64,000 nucleotides of DNA from Allopseudospirillum japonicum (GTDB taxonomy: Bacteria; Pseudomonadota; Gammaproteobacteria; Pseudomonadales; Halomonadaceae), in NCBI RefSeq assembly GCF_900108915.1, contig NZ_FNYH01000006.1, forward strand, positions 108,708-172,707. Reading direction: 5' to 3'. The translations under genes were made by a program, and so were the position numbers. How positions within the stretch are numbered: position 1 is the stretch's first letter; each line of letters opens with the position of its first letter. The notes below the pieces were generated by a model. That model ran no database searches. It was given only the letters and a program-made list of their open reading frames with translations, and had not been told where the DNA came from. This document shows positions 25,922 through 36,299 of the stretch, piece by piece.

Positions 25922-28900
25922 ATGCCAGCCTCTATGATCAAATCCATTCGTGCTTTGTGTACCCGTGTTTTTACTCAAGTTCACTCACAAACCCCTTTAA
26001 TACGCTTTGAATGGAGCCTAGTCATTGGCTTTTGGTGCATCCTCGCTTTCGTACTGGCCTTTGTTTTATACAAAGATCGTCAGCGTATGCTTGCGGAAGA
26101 ATCAGATTATTTAATCCACCAAGCACAGACACTGACCACAAATATCCGTTACCAACTCACTGCTATTGATAGCCTTCTAGTGAATGCACGTGAACAAATT
26201 GCCTACCCTTTATTCAGTATGCAACCGCATTTAGCCAGCTTAAAAGAAAGTGACTACATCCATCAATTGATTGAAAAACGTCTACGTGCACAATTAAAGA
26301 TTATGCCTGGAATACGGACATTGGCGCTTGTCGACGCACAGGGCCTGATTATTGCAAGTAGCAACCCAGACCTGATAGGGATTAATATTAGCCAGCGCGC
26401 ACACTTTCAACAGGTTAAACAACAAGCATTCCAGCATACAGCCTCAAAGCAAGATACAACGTTTAATGATCAATTATTTGTAGCACCTCCTTTTCCAGCA
26501 TCAGTTGAACAAGACTGGGTTTTAAGCTTGAGTCGTGCCTTAATGAGTTCTAATGGCACTTTTTTAGGTATGATTTCCGCAAGTTTAGATCCTAGTTTTT
26601 TTGGGCAACAATTAAAGGCTGTCACTCATACCCAAGATGCGCGTGCCGCTTTAGCGCATGGTGAAGGACGTTTATTTTTGATGATGCCTGAACGTCCAGA
26701 ATTAATTGGCATGGATTTAAGCACCAACCCAGATTCTTTTTTCTCACGCCACCAAGCGCAAAATAAAAAGATTACTTTAATGACAGGTCATGTACACACA
26801 ACGGGTGAGCAGCGATTATTAGCACAAAGCCGTATTGATCTAGAAAATATGAATACTCCTTTAGTAGTTGCTGTTAGTCGTGACTTAAAAATTATTTACC
26901 TTGATTGGTATCAAGAGCTGGGTATTGCCAGTCTATTATTCTTTTTTATTATTTTAGTGAGCGGGGTTGGCTTATTTTTTTATCAAAAGAAGCGTCACTT
27001 AAGTTTAGAGAATGCTAAAGAGCTACATAATAAGCTTTACGCAGAGCATGAATTACTTTCTTCTGGACCCATATTTGCCATTATTTGCCAATTAACGAAA
27101 GGTTATTTAATCCAAAAAATCTCTGACAATACGCCCAAGCTTACTGGCTATCAAGAGAAGGCGCTAGTAAATACACCTTATCTTAACTTGCTGCATCCAC
27201 AAGATAGACATCAATTTATTGAATTAGTGAACCAAGCCATTCAATCCCCCCATGTCAAAAGCTTTGAACATAGCTATCGTTTGCAAGATCAGCAAGGTCA
27301 GTACCATTGGTACTATGATTTCACCTCAATTATTAGAGATGCACAGGGTAAAGCACTTGCTTTGCATTTTTATTTATTTGATCAAACAGAACTTAAAAAA
27401 ACTGAGCAAGCACTTGAACAAGAGCGCACCCGACTTGCGGATATTTTATATGGTACCCATGCAGGCACTTGGGAATGGAATGTACAAACAGGAGAAACTC
27501 GGTTTAATTCACGTTGGGCAGAAATGATTGGATATACCTTAGAAGAACTGGCACCAACGAATATAGATACTTGGATGAAGCTAACACACCCAGAAGATTT
27601 ACAACGCTCGAGTCAATTATTAGAGCAGCACTTTTCTGGTCATTTAGACTATTACGAATGCGAAGCAAGAATGCGTCATAAAGATGGCCATTGGGTCTGG
27701 GTTTTAGACCGTGGCCGTTTAATCCGTCGCGATGCTGCCGGACAGCCTCTACTTGTATCAGGTACACATCAAGATATTAGCCAGCAAAAAATCGCCGAAT
27801 TAAAAATAGAAGAAAGTGAAGCTTTATTCAGGAGCTTATTTTATAGTATTCCAGATGGAATTATGCTTATTAATATAGATACTGGACGGCCTGTCCATTT
27901 TAATCGCGTCGCACATGAGCAACTTGGATATACCTATACTGAGTTTAGTCAGCTGGCAATTAATGATATTGATCAAAATGAAGCAATAGAAGAAACGCAA
28001 GCACGTTTTCGACGTTTAAAAACAGGTGCGGTAGAAGATTTCGAGGCTTGGCATACTTGTAAAGACGGTAGTTTATTACCTATGCGAGTTAAAGTCTGTT
28101 GTATTGATGTCAAAGGGCAAACTTATTTTCTTGCAATTTTTCATGATTTAAGTCAAATTAAAGCATCACAAGCTGCACATCAAGAGTTATTAGCACGTCT
28201 ACAAAAACTCGCTCAACTCGTTCCGGGTGTCGTATATCAATATGCTTGGGACCCACAAAGCAAACAAGCAAGCTTTCCTTATGCTAGTGAAGGTATTAAA
28301 GATATTTATGGTGTGACACCAGAAGAAGTCAAAGAAGATGCGCATTTGATTTTTACTCGTATTTATCCAGAGGATGTCAATATTGTCGTTGAGTCCATTC
28401 AAAATTCAGCACAAAGCCTTCGTGTATGGACATGTCGCTATCGTGTGCAACACCCGCAAAAAGGATTAATTTGGGTAGAAGGTCATGCAACACCGGAAAA
28501 AACACCTGAAGGCCATATTTTATGGCATGGATATATTTTCGATATTAGTGAACGACGACAAATAGAGAGTGCATTAGAAGAAAGTGAGCGTCGCTTTCAA
28601 CAGTTTGCCAATGCAGTGGATTTAGTTTTTTGGATACGTACAACAGATAAAATTCTTTATATTAATCATGCTTATGAAAATATTTGGGGACAAACGACCG
28701 AATATTTATACCAAAACCCGAACGCTTTTATAGAAAGTATCCATCCTGAAGACAAAGCACGTGTTTTATCTGCCGTGATGGCATCACGTCAACAACAAGG
28801 CGGATTTGACGAAGTTTATCGTATTGTACGCCCAGATCAGCAGATACGTTGGATTCATGCGCGTAGTTATGCCATCACGGCAGATATAGAAGAACAGCCA

Positions 28901-29692
28901 CGGACTGCTGGAATTGCTCAAGATATTAGCCAGCGCGTACAAGCTGAGCAAGCTTTGCAAGAAGTGACTTTAGAATTACAGCGCTCAAATGCTGAATTAG
29001 AAGAATTTGCTTATGTTGTTTCGCATGATTTACGCCAACCTTTGCGTATGGTCAATAGTTATACGCAATTATTAGAACGCCAATTAAAAGTCCAATTAGA
29101 TGAAGACACCCAACAGATGATGCATTTTCTGCGTGAAGGTGCACAACGTATGGACCAAATGTTGTTATCTTTACTTGAATATTCTCGTGTTGGGCGTAAA
29201 GGTATGCCAATGCAAGCATTAAATGTGGAGACGAGTATTCAGGAAGCATTACATTTTCTCTTTCCACAAATTCAAGAAACTCAAGCAGAGATTAGATTAG
29301 AGCCAGAAACCGAATGGCCTTTATTATATGCAAGCCAAGATGAGCTAACACGTTTATTTCAAAACCTTATCGGTAATGCCATTAAATATCATGTTGCCGG
29401 TCAAAATCCCAAAATCACCATTCAAGTTAACCAACACAAAGATCCTAATTTTTGGTGTTTTAGTGTATGTGATCAAGGGATAGGCATTGCTCATAATCAA
29501 ATCGAGCGTTTATTTAAAGTCTTTCAACGTTTACAAACTCGAGAAAAATATGAAGGCTTTGGTGTAGGTTTGGCGATTTGTCGCAAGATTGTTGAGCGTC
29601 ACGGTGGACAAATTTGGGCAGAATCTGCAGGCGAAGGTTTAGGCACCTGCATTCAATTTACCTTACCTTGTTGCCGAGATACGCTGGTATGA
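25922..29692 (+). CDS. Membrane hybrid-length sensor histidine kinase with five PAS domains
   Basis: 1256 aa from the ATG at 25922 (a GTG one codon earlier is possible). Membrane segment at about 31-50, a periplasmic dCache-like sensor (about 52-332), and a second segment at about 333-355. Five PAS/PAC domains follow at about 375-490, 500-630, 635-755, 765-885 and 890-1010. HisKA has the phospho-acceptor His in YVVSHDLRQPLRM (about 1035); the HATPase has NLIGNAIKYH, DQGIGI and GFGVGLAICRKIV. No receiver domain. First gene of a four-gene signalling operon; the next gene overlaps its stop as ATGA. Probably phosphorylates the Rcp1-like receiver at 31061. The ligand is not deducible. Confidence 0.9.
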   Translation: MPASMIKSIRALCTRVFTQVHSQTPLIRFEWSLVIGFWCILAFVLAFVLYKDRQRMLAEESDYLIHQAQTLTTNIRYQLTAIDSLLVNAREQIAYPLFSMQPHLASLKESDYIHQLIEKRLRAQLKIMPGIRTLALVDAQGLIIASSNPDLIGINISQRAHFQQVKQQAFQHTASKQDTTFNDQLFVAPPFPASVEQDWVLSLSRALMSSNGTFLGMISASLDPSFFGQQLKAVTHTQDARAALAHGEGRLFLMMPERPELIGMDLSTNPDSFFSRHQAQNKKITLMTGHVHTTGEQRLLAQSRIDLENMNTPLVVAVSRDLKIIYLDWYQELGIASLLFFFIILVSGVGLFFYQKKRHLSLENAKELHNKLYAEHELLSSGPIFAIICQLTKGYLIQKISDNTPKLTGYQEKALVNTPYLNLLHPQDRHQFIELVNQAIQSPHVKSFEHSYRLQDQQGQYHWYYDFTSIIRDAQGKALALHFYLFDQTELKKTEQALEQERTRLADILYGTHAGTWEWNVQTGETRFNSRWAEMIGYTLEELAPTNIDTWMKLTHPEDLQRSSQLLEQHFSGHLDYYECEARMRHKDGHWVWVLDRGRLIRRDAAGQPLLVSGTHQDISQQKIAELKIEESEALFRSLFYSIPDGIMLINIDTGRPVHFNRVAHEQLGYTYTEFSQLAINDIDQNEAIEETQARFRRLKTGAVEDFEAWHTCKDGSLLPMRVKVCCIDVKGQTYFLAIFHDLSQIKASQAAHQELLARLQKLAQLVPGVVYQYAWDPQSKQASFPYASEGIKDIYGVTPEEVKEDAHLIFTRIYPEDVNIVVESIQNSAQSLRVWTCRYRVQHPQKGLIWVEGHATPEKTPEGHILWHGYIFDISERRQIESALEESERRFQQFANAVDLVFWIRTTDKILYINHAYENIWGQTTEYLYQNPNAFIESIHPEDKARVLSAVMASRQQQGGFDEVYRIVRPDQQIRWIHARSYAITADIEEQPRTAGIAQDISQRVQAEQALQEVTLELQRSNAELEEFAYVVSHDLRQPLRMVNSYTQLLERQLKVQLDEDTQQMMHFLREGAQRMDQMLLSLLEYSRVGRKGMPMQALNVETSIQEALHFLFPQIQETQAEIRLEPETEWPLLYASQDELTRLFQNLIGNAIKYHVAGQNPKITIQVNQHKDPNFWCFSVCDQGIGIAHNQIERLFKVFQRLQTREKYEGFGVGLAICRKIVERHGGQIWAESAGEGLGTCIQFTLPCCRDTLV

Positions 29693-31074
29693 AAACGTTA
29701 CTATTTTCTTTATTATTTTATATATGCCTGATGTTCAGCCCAGCCTCTATCTATGCTGAGCTTGATCAAGCAATTAATAGAAATTCTTTATTGCAACTGA
29801 TGCAACAAATGCAAGTTCCTAGCTTGCTAATTGAACCAGAAACTGGCCGAATTGATTATGCTAATCCTGCTGCACAGCAATTCTATGCATATAATTTAGA
29901 AGAATTCCAAAAGCTTTTTATTCAAGATATTAATACCTTTACTCCAGAGCAAGTCGCGCAAGAACGTACGCTTGCAGCACAGCAAGAGCGGCAGTTTTTT
30001 ATTTTTCGTCACCAAGACGCACAGGGACAACTTCATAAAGTTAGGGTCTATAGCCAGCGTTTAAAAGTGAAAAATCATCAAGCGTCACAACAAGTTTTAT
30101 TATTGTCAGTCATTTTAAGTTTGCCGGAAAAATCTACTGAGGATATTCATCAAGAATTACTAAAAAATTATCAAGCCAACTTGGAAGAAATGGTGGATTT
30201 ACAAGCACAAAAGCTTTTATTAGCAAGGGAACAAATTAATCAATTGCTTATAGGATTAATTAGTTTGCAAAGCGCATGGATCTTTTATCTTATTTATAGT
30301 TTACAAAAGCAAAAGCGCCTACGCAAAGCACAAGATGTACTCATTGAAAAAATCCATCAAACGAATATCCAACTCGCACGTCTTTCTGAAGTTATGGCAC
30401 ATCACTTTCAAGAACCTGCGAGACGTTTAGTGAATTTTTCACAACGTCTTACTTTATATAAGACTGAATTAAATCAAGATGCGAGCCTTTGTATAGATTT
30501 TATCGAACAGCAAGCAAGACGTTTAAGTCTTCTTGTTTCACAAATCCAGCGTTATCTTGCCATAGAAGTTGATCAAACAGATGTGACGCAACAGCACACA
30601 AGTACGCGTGTTGATATGAGTTTGCATCGATTGGTTCAACACTTCGGGCCACGATTAAATCAGATCAAAGGATCGGTAGAGTTAACAGAAACACCTGCAT
30701 ATGTGCAGCTAGAAATGAAGAAATTTCAAGAAATTTTCACCTTTTTATTTGAAAATGCGTTAGCTTATCGGCACCCACAACGTTTTTTATGTCTTAAAAT
30801 CAGTTGGTATGTCCATAAAGACAGGGTACATTTTCGCTTCACCGATAATGGTATCGGTATTGCACCAGCAGATAGAGAACGTGCTTTTTCTCTATTTACC
30901 CGTTTAGTCAAAGCTTCTGATTACCCTCAAGGTATAGGAATGGGATTGGCCTTAGTACAAAAATATGTACATAAATACCAAGGTCATATTTCTATTGAAG
31001 ATGGTATTGAAGGAGGCATTAGTATTTTATTTGATCTACCTAAAGGATCTTTACGTGCCTATGAATCAAAATAG
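29689..31074 (+). CDS. Membrane-bound sensor histidine kinase
   Basis: 461 aa; the ATG at 29689 overlaps the preceding stop (ATGA), so the earlier in-frame start at 29614 is not needed. It has a hydrophobic N-terminal signal (MKTLLFSLLFYICLM), then a PAS-like region (about 30-150) and a short helix-membrane segment near residues 185-208. HisKA is divergent: VMAHHFQEPARRLVNF carries the His in an AHHFQEP context instead of SHDLREP. HATPase motifs are FENALAYRHP, FTDNGIGIAP and GIGMGLALVQKY. The start-stop overlaps with both neighbours show translational coupling within the operon. It may form a kinase pair with the upstream five-PAS protein. Confidence 0.87.
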   Translation: MKTLLFSLLFYICLMFSPASIYAELDQAINRNSLLQLMQQMQVPSLLIEPETGRIDYANPAAQQFYAYNLEEFQKLFIQDINTFTPEQVAQERTLAAQQERQFFIFRHQDAQGQLHKVRVYSQRLKVKNHQASQQVLLLSVILSLPEKSTEDIHQELLKNYQANLEEMVDLQAQKLLLAREQINQLLIGLISLQSAWIFYLIYSLQKQKRLRKAQDVLIEKIHQTNIQLARLSEVMAHHFQEPARRLVNFSQRLTLYKTELNQDASLCIDFIEQQARRLSLLVSQIQRYLAIEVDQTDVTQQHTSTRVDMSLHRLVQHFGPRLNQIKGSVELTETPAYVQLEMKKFQEIFTFLFENALAYRHPQRFLCLKISWYVHKDRVHFRFTDNGIGIAPADRERAFSLFTRLVKASDYPQGIGMGLALVQKYVHKYQGHISIEDGIEGGISILFDLPKGSLRAYESK

Positions 31075-31501
31075 AAATTTCCGAGTTTTATTGGTAGAAG
31101 ATGAAGCAGCAGATGCACACTTAATTAAAATGGCTTTTAAAGAGAGTCGCATTCTTATTGATCTGCAACATGTTGAAGATGGTATAGAAGCACTTGCTTA
31201 TTTAGCAAATGAGGCACCTTACCAACAAGCACAACGTCCAGATCTTATTTTACTGGACCTTAATATGCCGCGGATGGATGGTAAAGCTTTTTTACAAGCC
31301 CAGAAAGAAAATGACCATTGGCGTATGATACCTACTGTGGTGCTGACCACTTCTGAAGCTGAGTCTGATATTATGGCCTCTTATAATTTAGGTGCTGCGG
31401 GTTATGTGGTTAAACCTTTAGATGTAATGGATTTTATCAAAAAAGTTCAAAATCTGGAGGAGTATTGGATTAGCCTCGTAAAATTGCCGTCTTTTTATTA
31501 A
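31061..31501 (+). CDS. Rcp1-like single-domain response regulator
   Basis: 146 aa from the ATG at 31061, overlapping the kinase end by 14 bases. Receiver only: LLVEDEAADAHLIKMAF, phospho-Asp in LILLDLNMPRMDG, Thr in VVLTTS, Lys in YVVKPLD. The VEDEAADAHLI opening and the longer loop before the Asp are typical of the Rcp1 family that partners with phytochrome-type kinases; here the partner kinases have PAS domains. With no output domain it probably relays phosphate or acts by protein contact. Confidence 0.92.
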   Translation: MNQNRNFRVLLVEDEAADAHLIKMAFKESRILIDLQHVEDGIEALAYLANEAPYQQAQRPDLILLDLNMPRMDGKAFLQAQKENDHWRMIPTVVLTTSEAESDIMASYNLGAAGYVVKPLDVMDFIKKVQNLEEYWISLVKLPSFY

Positions 31502-31524
31502 TACTGGATGTACAGGAATTAGCC

Positions 31525-32799
31525 ATGTCCGATTCCCCTGTTATTTTAGTGATAGAGGATGAACCTGGAGATGCTCAGCTTATTCGCTGGAAACTCTTAG
31601 AAAAACAAACTGATGCTTTTCAGGTACATTTGGTTGCCTCATTAAATGAAGCAGAACACTTTAGCCGTACACAGCGCCCAGATGTCATTTTGCTTGATCT
31701 TAATCTGCCTGATTCTACAGGGGTCAATACGGTTGTACAGTGTAAAAAAAGGCTGCCAGATTGCCCATTGGTTGTTTTAACTGGTTTGAGTGATTTAGAT
31801 GCTGTCAGCCCTGCGATTGATGCAGGTGCAGAGGATTACCTTTCCAAAGATGCCGAAGGGAGCGAGCTGCGCAAAGCTATTCGTTACGCTATTTTGCGCC
31901 ATAGGCGTGAATCAGAAGCCCGTCTTGCAGCCAGCGTATTTAGTCATGCGCGTGAGGCTATTATGATTACCTCACCGACAGGGATTATTTTAGATGTCAA
32001 CTCAGCTTTTGAAAGTATTACAGGGTATACGCGGCAACAAGTTTTAGGGCGTCACCCACGCTTGTTAAACTCGCAGTACCAAGGACAAGATTTTTACCGT
32101 GAAGGTTGGGGATCTTTATTAAACCAAGGTGCTTGGGAAGGTGAAGTCTGGAATATTCATGCGTCAGGCCGAGAATATCCGACAAATCTTACACTCTCAG
32201 CGGTGCATTCTAACATAGGGGAAATTACCCATGTGGTTGTCTTATTTATGGATATTAGTGCACAAAAAGCCTATCAAAATCAATTACAACATATGGCGCA
32301 TTATGATGCTCTAACAGGTTTACCAAATCGTACACTTTTATCAGAACGTTTAACTCAAGGCTTGGCAGATGCACGAGGTACACAACAGGGTATGGCTGTC
32401 ATTTTTGTGGATTTAGATGGTTTTAAAGCAATTAATGACACTTACGGCCATGATGCAGGAGATTTCTTATTAAAAACATTAGCCAAGCGCATGCAAGCTA
32501 GCTTACGAGATACGGATACACTAGCGCGTATTGGTGGTGATGAGTTTGTTGCCTTGGTCAAAGGGATTAAAAATGAACACCAGATTCTTCCTCTGGTAGA
32601 ACGTTTATTAGCAGTGAGTTCAACACCTGTGACCTTTCACACAACGCCTTTGCATGTCTCTGCGAGTTGCGGTATTACCCTGCTAGAAGACACGGGCTTA
32701 GCCACAGATACACATCATATTTTGCGTCAAGCAGATCAAGCCATGTATGCGGCAAAACAGGCAGGCAAAAATTGCTATCGCTTTTTTTCTGCCGCTTAA
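31525..32799 (+). CDS. Receiver-PAS-GGDEF diguanylate cyclase
   Basis: 424 aa. Receiver at about 5-125 (VIEDEPGDAQLI, Asp in ILLDLNLPDSTG, Lys in DYLSKDAEG), PAS at about 135-250 (GIILDVNSAFESITGYTRQQV), GGDEF at about 260-424 (DALTGLPNRTLL, FVDLDGFKAIND, active site RIGGDEFVAL). The active-site loop is intact. An RxxD inhibitory site is not obvious in front of it. It probably makes c-di-GMP in answer to the kinases upstream. Last gene of the operon, followed by a strong terminator. Confidence 0.92.
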   Translation: MSDSPVILVIEDEPGDAQLIRWKLLEKQTDAFQVHLVASLNEAEHFSRTQRPDVILLDLNLPDSTGVNTVVQCKKRLPDCPLVVLTGLSDLDAVSPAIDAGAEDYLSKDAEGSELRKAIRYAILRHRRESEARLAASVFSHAREAIMITSPTGIILDVNSAFESITGYTRQQVLGRHPRLLNSQYQGQDFYREGWGSLLNQGAWEGEVWNIHASGREYPTNLTLSAVHSNIGEITHVVVLFMDISAQKAYQNQLQHMAHYDALTGLPNRTLLSERLTQGLADARGTQQGMAVIFVDLDGFKAINDTYGHDAGDFLLKTLAKRMQASLRDTDTLARIGGDEFVALVKGIKNEHQILPLVERLLAVSSTPVTFHTTPLHVSASCGITLLEDTGLATDTHHILRQADQAMYAAKQAGKNCYRFFSAA

Positions 32800-32806
32800 G
32801 GCACAA

Positions 32807-32836
32807 AAAAGGCAAACAAAAATGTTTGCCTTTTAG
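32807..32836. terminator. Rho-independent terminator (bidirectional)
   Basis: GGCAAACA (32811-32818) pairs with TGTTTGCC (32823-32830), flanked by A and T runs on the two sides. It separates the convergent GGDEF gene and peroxiredoxin gene. Confidence 0.85.
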
Positions 32837-32856
32837 TTTAACGTGTTCGCAAATAT

Positions 32857-33498
32857 TTATAAGCTGCGTGTGCAAAAATAAAAATCTTTACATTCATAAT
32901 CGCCAGCGTTCATGCGCTTATTGGCTTCCTCCGCAGTACCTGCAGGGGGCACAATCACTTTGTCACCAGGCTGCCAACCTTCTGGTGTGGCTACCTTATG
33001 AGTATCACTCGTTTGCAGAGCATCTAATAAACGTACAAATTCAGGGATTGAACGCCCATTGCTCATAGGGTAATACACCATAGCGCGTAGAATCCCGTTT
33101 GGATCAATAATAAAAGTGGCACGTACTGCAGAAGTATCTGCTGCGCCTGGATGAATCATCCCATATGCACGAGCAACATCCATTTTCAAATCTGCAATAA
33201 TCGGGAAAGGAATCTCGACGCCGAATTTTTCTTGAATGTTACGCATCCACGCAATATGCGAGTGAATGCTATCAATCGATAGCCCTAGAAGCTCACAGTT
33301 GCGTTTGGCAAACTCAGGTGCATGTTGTGCAAATGCCATAAACTCTGTTGTACAAACCGGCGTAAAATCGGCAGGATGTGAGAACAAAACTAACCACTTA
33401 CCCTGATAATCCTCTAAAGACTTCACACCGTCTGTGGTCGGCGCTTTGAAATGTGGGGCTTTTTCATTTAAACGTGGAAAGCTGACTTGATTTTCCAT
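32857..33498 (-). CDS. Peroxiredoxin, Prx6/archaeal-type
   Basis: 213 aa. Peroxidatic Cys in HPADFTPVCTTEF (about residue 48), with the conserved Thr and an Arg further on. The long C-terminal half and two further Cys near the end (DYECKDFYFCTRSL) match the Prx6-subfamily proteins of archaea and some bacteria that use C-terminal cysteines for resolution. It reduces H2O2 and alkyl peroxides in the cytoplasm. Monocistronic by position; the promoter region (33499-33590) was not matched to a regulator. Confidence 0.92.
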   Translation of the reverse strand: MENQVSFPRLNEKAPHFKAPTTDGVKSLEDYQGKWLVLFSHPADFTPVCTTEFMAFAQHAPEFAKRNCELLGLSIDSIHSHIAWMRNIQEKFGVEIPFPIIADLKMDVARAYGMIHPGAADTSAVRATFIIDPNGILRAMVYYPMSNGRSIPEFVRLLDALQTSDTHKVATPEGWQPGDKVIVPPAGTAEEANKRMNAGDYECKDFYFCTRSL

Positions 33499-33629
33499 GA
33501 TGCTACTCCTAATAAGAAAAGACTAGGTCGTCATTGCTTTTTTTCGATAAATCTAAATTAACATAATCTTATCTTTTTGGAAGCCATCATTTTCTATTTA
33601 ATCAATAGAAATTAACTATTAAGACTGCT

Positions 33630-33668
33630 AAAAACGAAAAACCCCATAGCGGTGAGGCTATGGGGTCG
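33630..33668 (-). terminator. Terminator of rpsA
   Basis: ACCCCATAGC (33641-33650) pairs with GCTATGGGGT (33657-33666); on the minus strand the stem is followed by TTTTCGTTTTT. It lies 45 bases past the rpsA stop. Confidence 0.88.
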
Positions 33669-33710
33669 GGTATAAAATACCTAGCAGGAAATCAATCTAA
33701 GGGAAGAACC

Positions 33711-35378
33711 TTAGTTGCTTTCCATTTGCTGCTTGATCAAATCACCAATGGTGGTAGGACCTGCAGCTTCTGGCTCTTGCTGACGAATAGTACGCATCGC
33801 TTGTTTGGCTTCTGCTTGCTCTTTCGCTTTAACAGATAAGCTAATCACGCGGTTTTTGCGATCAACGTTAAGGATCTTGGCTTCAACCTGATCACCTTCG
33901 TTGAGCACGTTACGTGCATCTTCAACACGGTCACTGCTGATTTCGGAAGCTTTTAGAACACCAGTGACATCGTCAGCGAGTTCGATAACAGCTTCTTTTG
34001 CATCAACAGAAACAACCTTACCAGTTACCAAAGAGCCTTTATCGTTAGACACTAAGTATTCAGTGAAAGGATCGCTTTCCAACTGCTTAATACCTAAAGA
34101 AATACGCTCACGCTCTGGATCGATGGATAAGATCACAGTTTCAAGCTCGTCACCTTTCTTGTACTTACGAACGGCTTCTTCGCCAGTTTCGTTCCAAGAA
34201 ATGTCAGACAAGTGTACTAGACCATCAATGCCACCATCCAAACCAATGAAGATACCAAAGTCTGTAATCGACTTGATGCCACCACGGACACGGTCACCCT
34301 TGTTAAACTTAGAAGAGAACTCTTCCCAAGGATTTGGTGTGCATTGCTTGATACCTAAGGAAATACGACGACGTTCTTCATCGATATCCAGTACCATCAC
34401 TTCAACATCATCACCCACATTGACTACTTTAGATGGGTGGATATTTTTGTTAGTCCAATCCATTTCAGAAACGTGAACCAGACCTTCAACACCTTCTTCC
34501 AACTCAGCGAAACAGCCGTAGTCAGTCAAGTTAGTGACACGTGCACTGACTTTAGTGTTTTCTGGGTAACGTGCTTTAATATTTACCCAAGGATCTTCAC
34601 CAAGTTGCTTCAGACCTAAAGATACACGATTACGATCACGATCGAACTTGAGCACCTTCACATTGATCTCGTCACCTACGTTAACGATCTCAGAAGGATG
34701 CTTGATACGCTTCCACGCCATATCTGTGATGTGCAGAAGACCATCAACGCCGCCTAGATCAACAAAGGCGCCGTAATCGGTCAAGTTCTTCACGATACCC
34801 TTGATTTCCATACCTTCTTGCAGTGCAGCCAACAGAGCTTCGCGCTCAGCGGAGTTTTCTGCTTCTAGCACAGCACGACGTGAAACAACCACGTTGTTAC
34901 GCTTAGGATCAAGTTTGATTACTTTGAAATCAAGCTCTTTACCTTCGAGGTGCAAGGTATCACGTACAGGGCGTACATCAACCAAGGAACCAGGTAGGAA
35001 GGCACGGATCGTGTTGATGTCGACTGTGAAGCCGCCTTTCACTTTACCGTTGATCACGCCTTTAACAATTTCGTTCTTCTCGAACGCGCCTTCTAGGCCT
35101 TTCCAAGATTCTGCACGACGTGCTTTTTCACGTGATACGCGCGTCTCACCGAAACCATCTTCTACGGTTTCTAGCGCAACTTGAATTTCATCGCCGATTT
35201 GTAATTGCGATGGGTTTTCAAATTGGTTTAAAGGAATAACACCTTCAGATTTTAGACCCGTGTTAACCGTTACCCAATCGCCTTCGATGTCAACGATAAC
35301 TGCGGTAACAATGGAACCAGGTTCCATGTTGACTTCTTGTAAACTCTGTTCAAACAGTTCAGCAAAGCTCTCGCTCAT
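33711..35378 (-). CDS. rpsA: 30S ribosomal protein S1
   Basis: 555 aa, the length of the proteobacterial S1 (about 557). Six consecutive S1/OB-fold RNA-binding repeats are visible; repeats 3-6 carry the typical [20 protein letters not shown] and [12 protein letters not shown] patterns. It helps the ribosome bind and unfold mRNA leaders. Downstream of cmk with a 220-base gap (35379-35598), where ribosomal-protein autoregulation would act. Confidence 0.97.
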   Translation of the reverse strand: MSESFAELFEQSLQEVNMEPGSIVTAVIVDIEGDWVTVNTGLKSEGVIPLNQFENPSQLQIGDEIQVALETVEDGFGETRVSREKARRAESWKGLEGAFEKNEIVKGVINGKVKGGFTVDINTIRAFLPGSLVDVRPVRDTLHLEGKELDFKVIKLDPKRNNVVVSRRAVLEAENSAEREALLAALQEGMEIKGIVKNLTDYGAFVDLGGVDGLLHITDMAWKRIKHPSEIVNVGDEINVKVLKFDRDRNRVSLGLKQLGEDPWVNIKARYPENTKVSARVTNLTDYGCFAELEEGVEGLVHVSEMDWTNKNIHPSKVVNVGDDVEVMVLDIDEERRRISLGIKQCTPNPWEEFSSKFNKGDRVRGGIKSITDFGIFIGLDGGIDGLVHLSDISWNETGEEAVRKYKKGDELETVILSIDPERERISLGIKQLESDPFTEYLVSNDKGSLVTGKVVSVDAKEAVIELADDVTGVLKASEISSDRVEDARNVLNEGDQVEAKILNVDRKNRVISLSVKAKEQAEAKQAMRTIRQQEPEAAGPTTIGDLIKQQMESN

Positions 35379-35598
35379 GAGTTTCCTGCGTGATCAATCA
35401 ATAAAAAGTTCAGCGGCTAGGCCGCAATTCTCCACGCCACCAACAAGCGTGGGCCACAATAGACATGCGTTTAGCGATGTTAACGCTGGTTACTACCAGA
35501 TAAGCTTTTCAGGAGGTCAACACAAAAGGTTAATAGCTTACCTGGTTACGACACTGACTAAACGCTCTCCGAAAAAAGATCCTAGGATGAATTTTAAC

Positions 35599-36285
35599 TT
35601 AATCAAGTAGCTTACGGCTGCGTGCCTCGGCTAAAATTCGGGTCAGGACTTCCGGAATTGTCAGAGCTGTAGTATCGATACATACGGCATCTACAGCTGC
35701 TTTCAGGGGCGCTAAGCTGCGTTCACTATCACGAGCATCACGCGCACTGATTTCCTGAATAAGGGTGTCGAGACTAGCATTAAACCCCTTCTCCTGCAAC
35801 TGCCGTAAGCGTCTATGTGCTCTTTCTTGCGCTGAAGCAGTTAAAAAGATTTTTAATGAGGCATCAGGGAAAACCACTGTGCCCATATCTCGGCCATCAC
35901 ACACTAAACCTGGTGCATCGCGAAATGCACGCTGACGTGCCAGTAAAGCTTGACGAACTTCTGGTAACGCAGCCACTTTGGAAGCCGCTTGCGCACAGGT
36001 TTCTGTACGTAACTGACGGCTTACGTCTTCTCCTTCCAATACCACTTGCACTAGCTCATCTGCACCAACTAAAAACTGTACATCAAGATGCTGAGCTAAA
36101 ACGGCAAGTGCTTCTTCATTATCCAACTTGACGTGGTGATGCTCTGCCGCTAATGCCACTAAACGATACAAGGCACCTGAGTCTAATAAATGCCAATTGA
36201 GTTGACGAGCAAGCAACATGCACACTGTGCCCTTGCCTGCACCACTTGGGCCATCGATCGTAATCACAGGATATGTTGGACTCAT
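35599..36285 (-). CDS. cmk: Cytidylate kinase
   Basis: 228 aa. P-loop [12 protein letters not shown] at residues about 10-21, CMP-binding [10 protein letters not shown], and [14 protein letters not shown] typical of bacterial CMP kinase. It phosphorylates CMP and dCMP. It starts 14 bases after the aroA-domain stop and lies before rpsA, the conserved gammaproteobacterial order. Confidence 0.96.
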   Translation of the reverse strand: MSPTYPVITIDGPSGAGKGTVCMLLARQLNWHLLDSGALYRLVALAAEHHHVKLDNEEALAVLAQHLDVQFLVGADELVQVVLEGEDVSRQLRTETCAQAASKVAALPEVRQALLARQRAFRDAPGLVCDGRDMGTVVFPDASLKIFLTASAQERAHRRLRQLQEKGFNASLDTLIQEISARDARDSERSLAPLKAAVDAVCIDTTALTIPEVLTRILAEARSRKLLD

Positions 36286-36299
36286 AGAAGATCCACTCC

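Noticed and set aside
33901..35184. Long plus-strand open frames opposite rpsA
   Set aside because: Ser/Thr-rich antisense shadows of a highly expressed, codon-biased gene.
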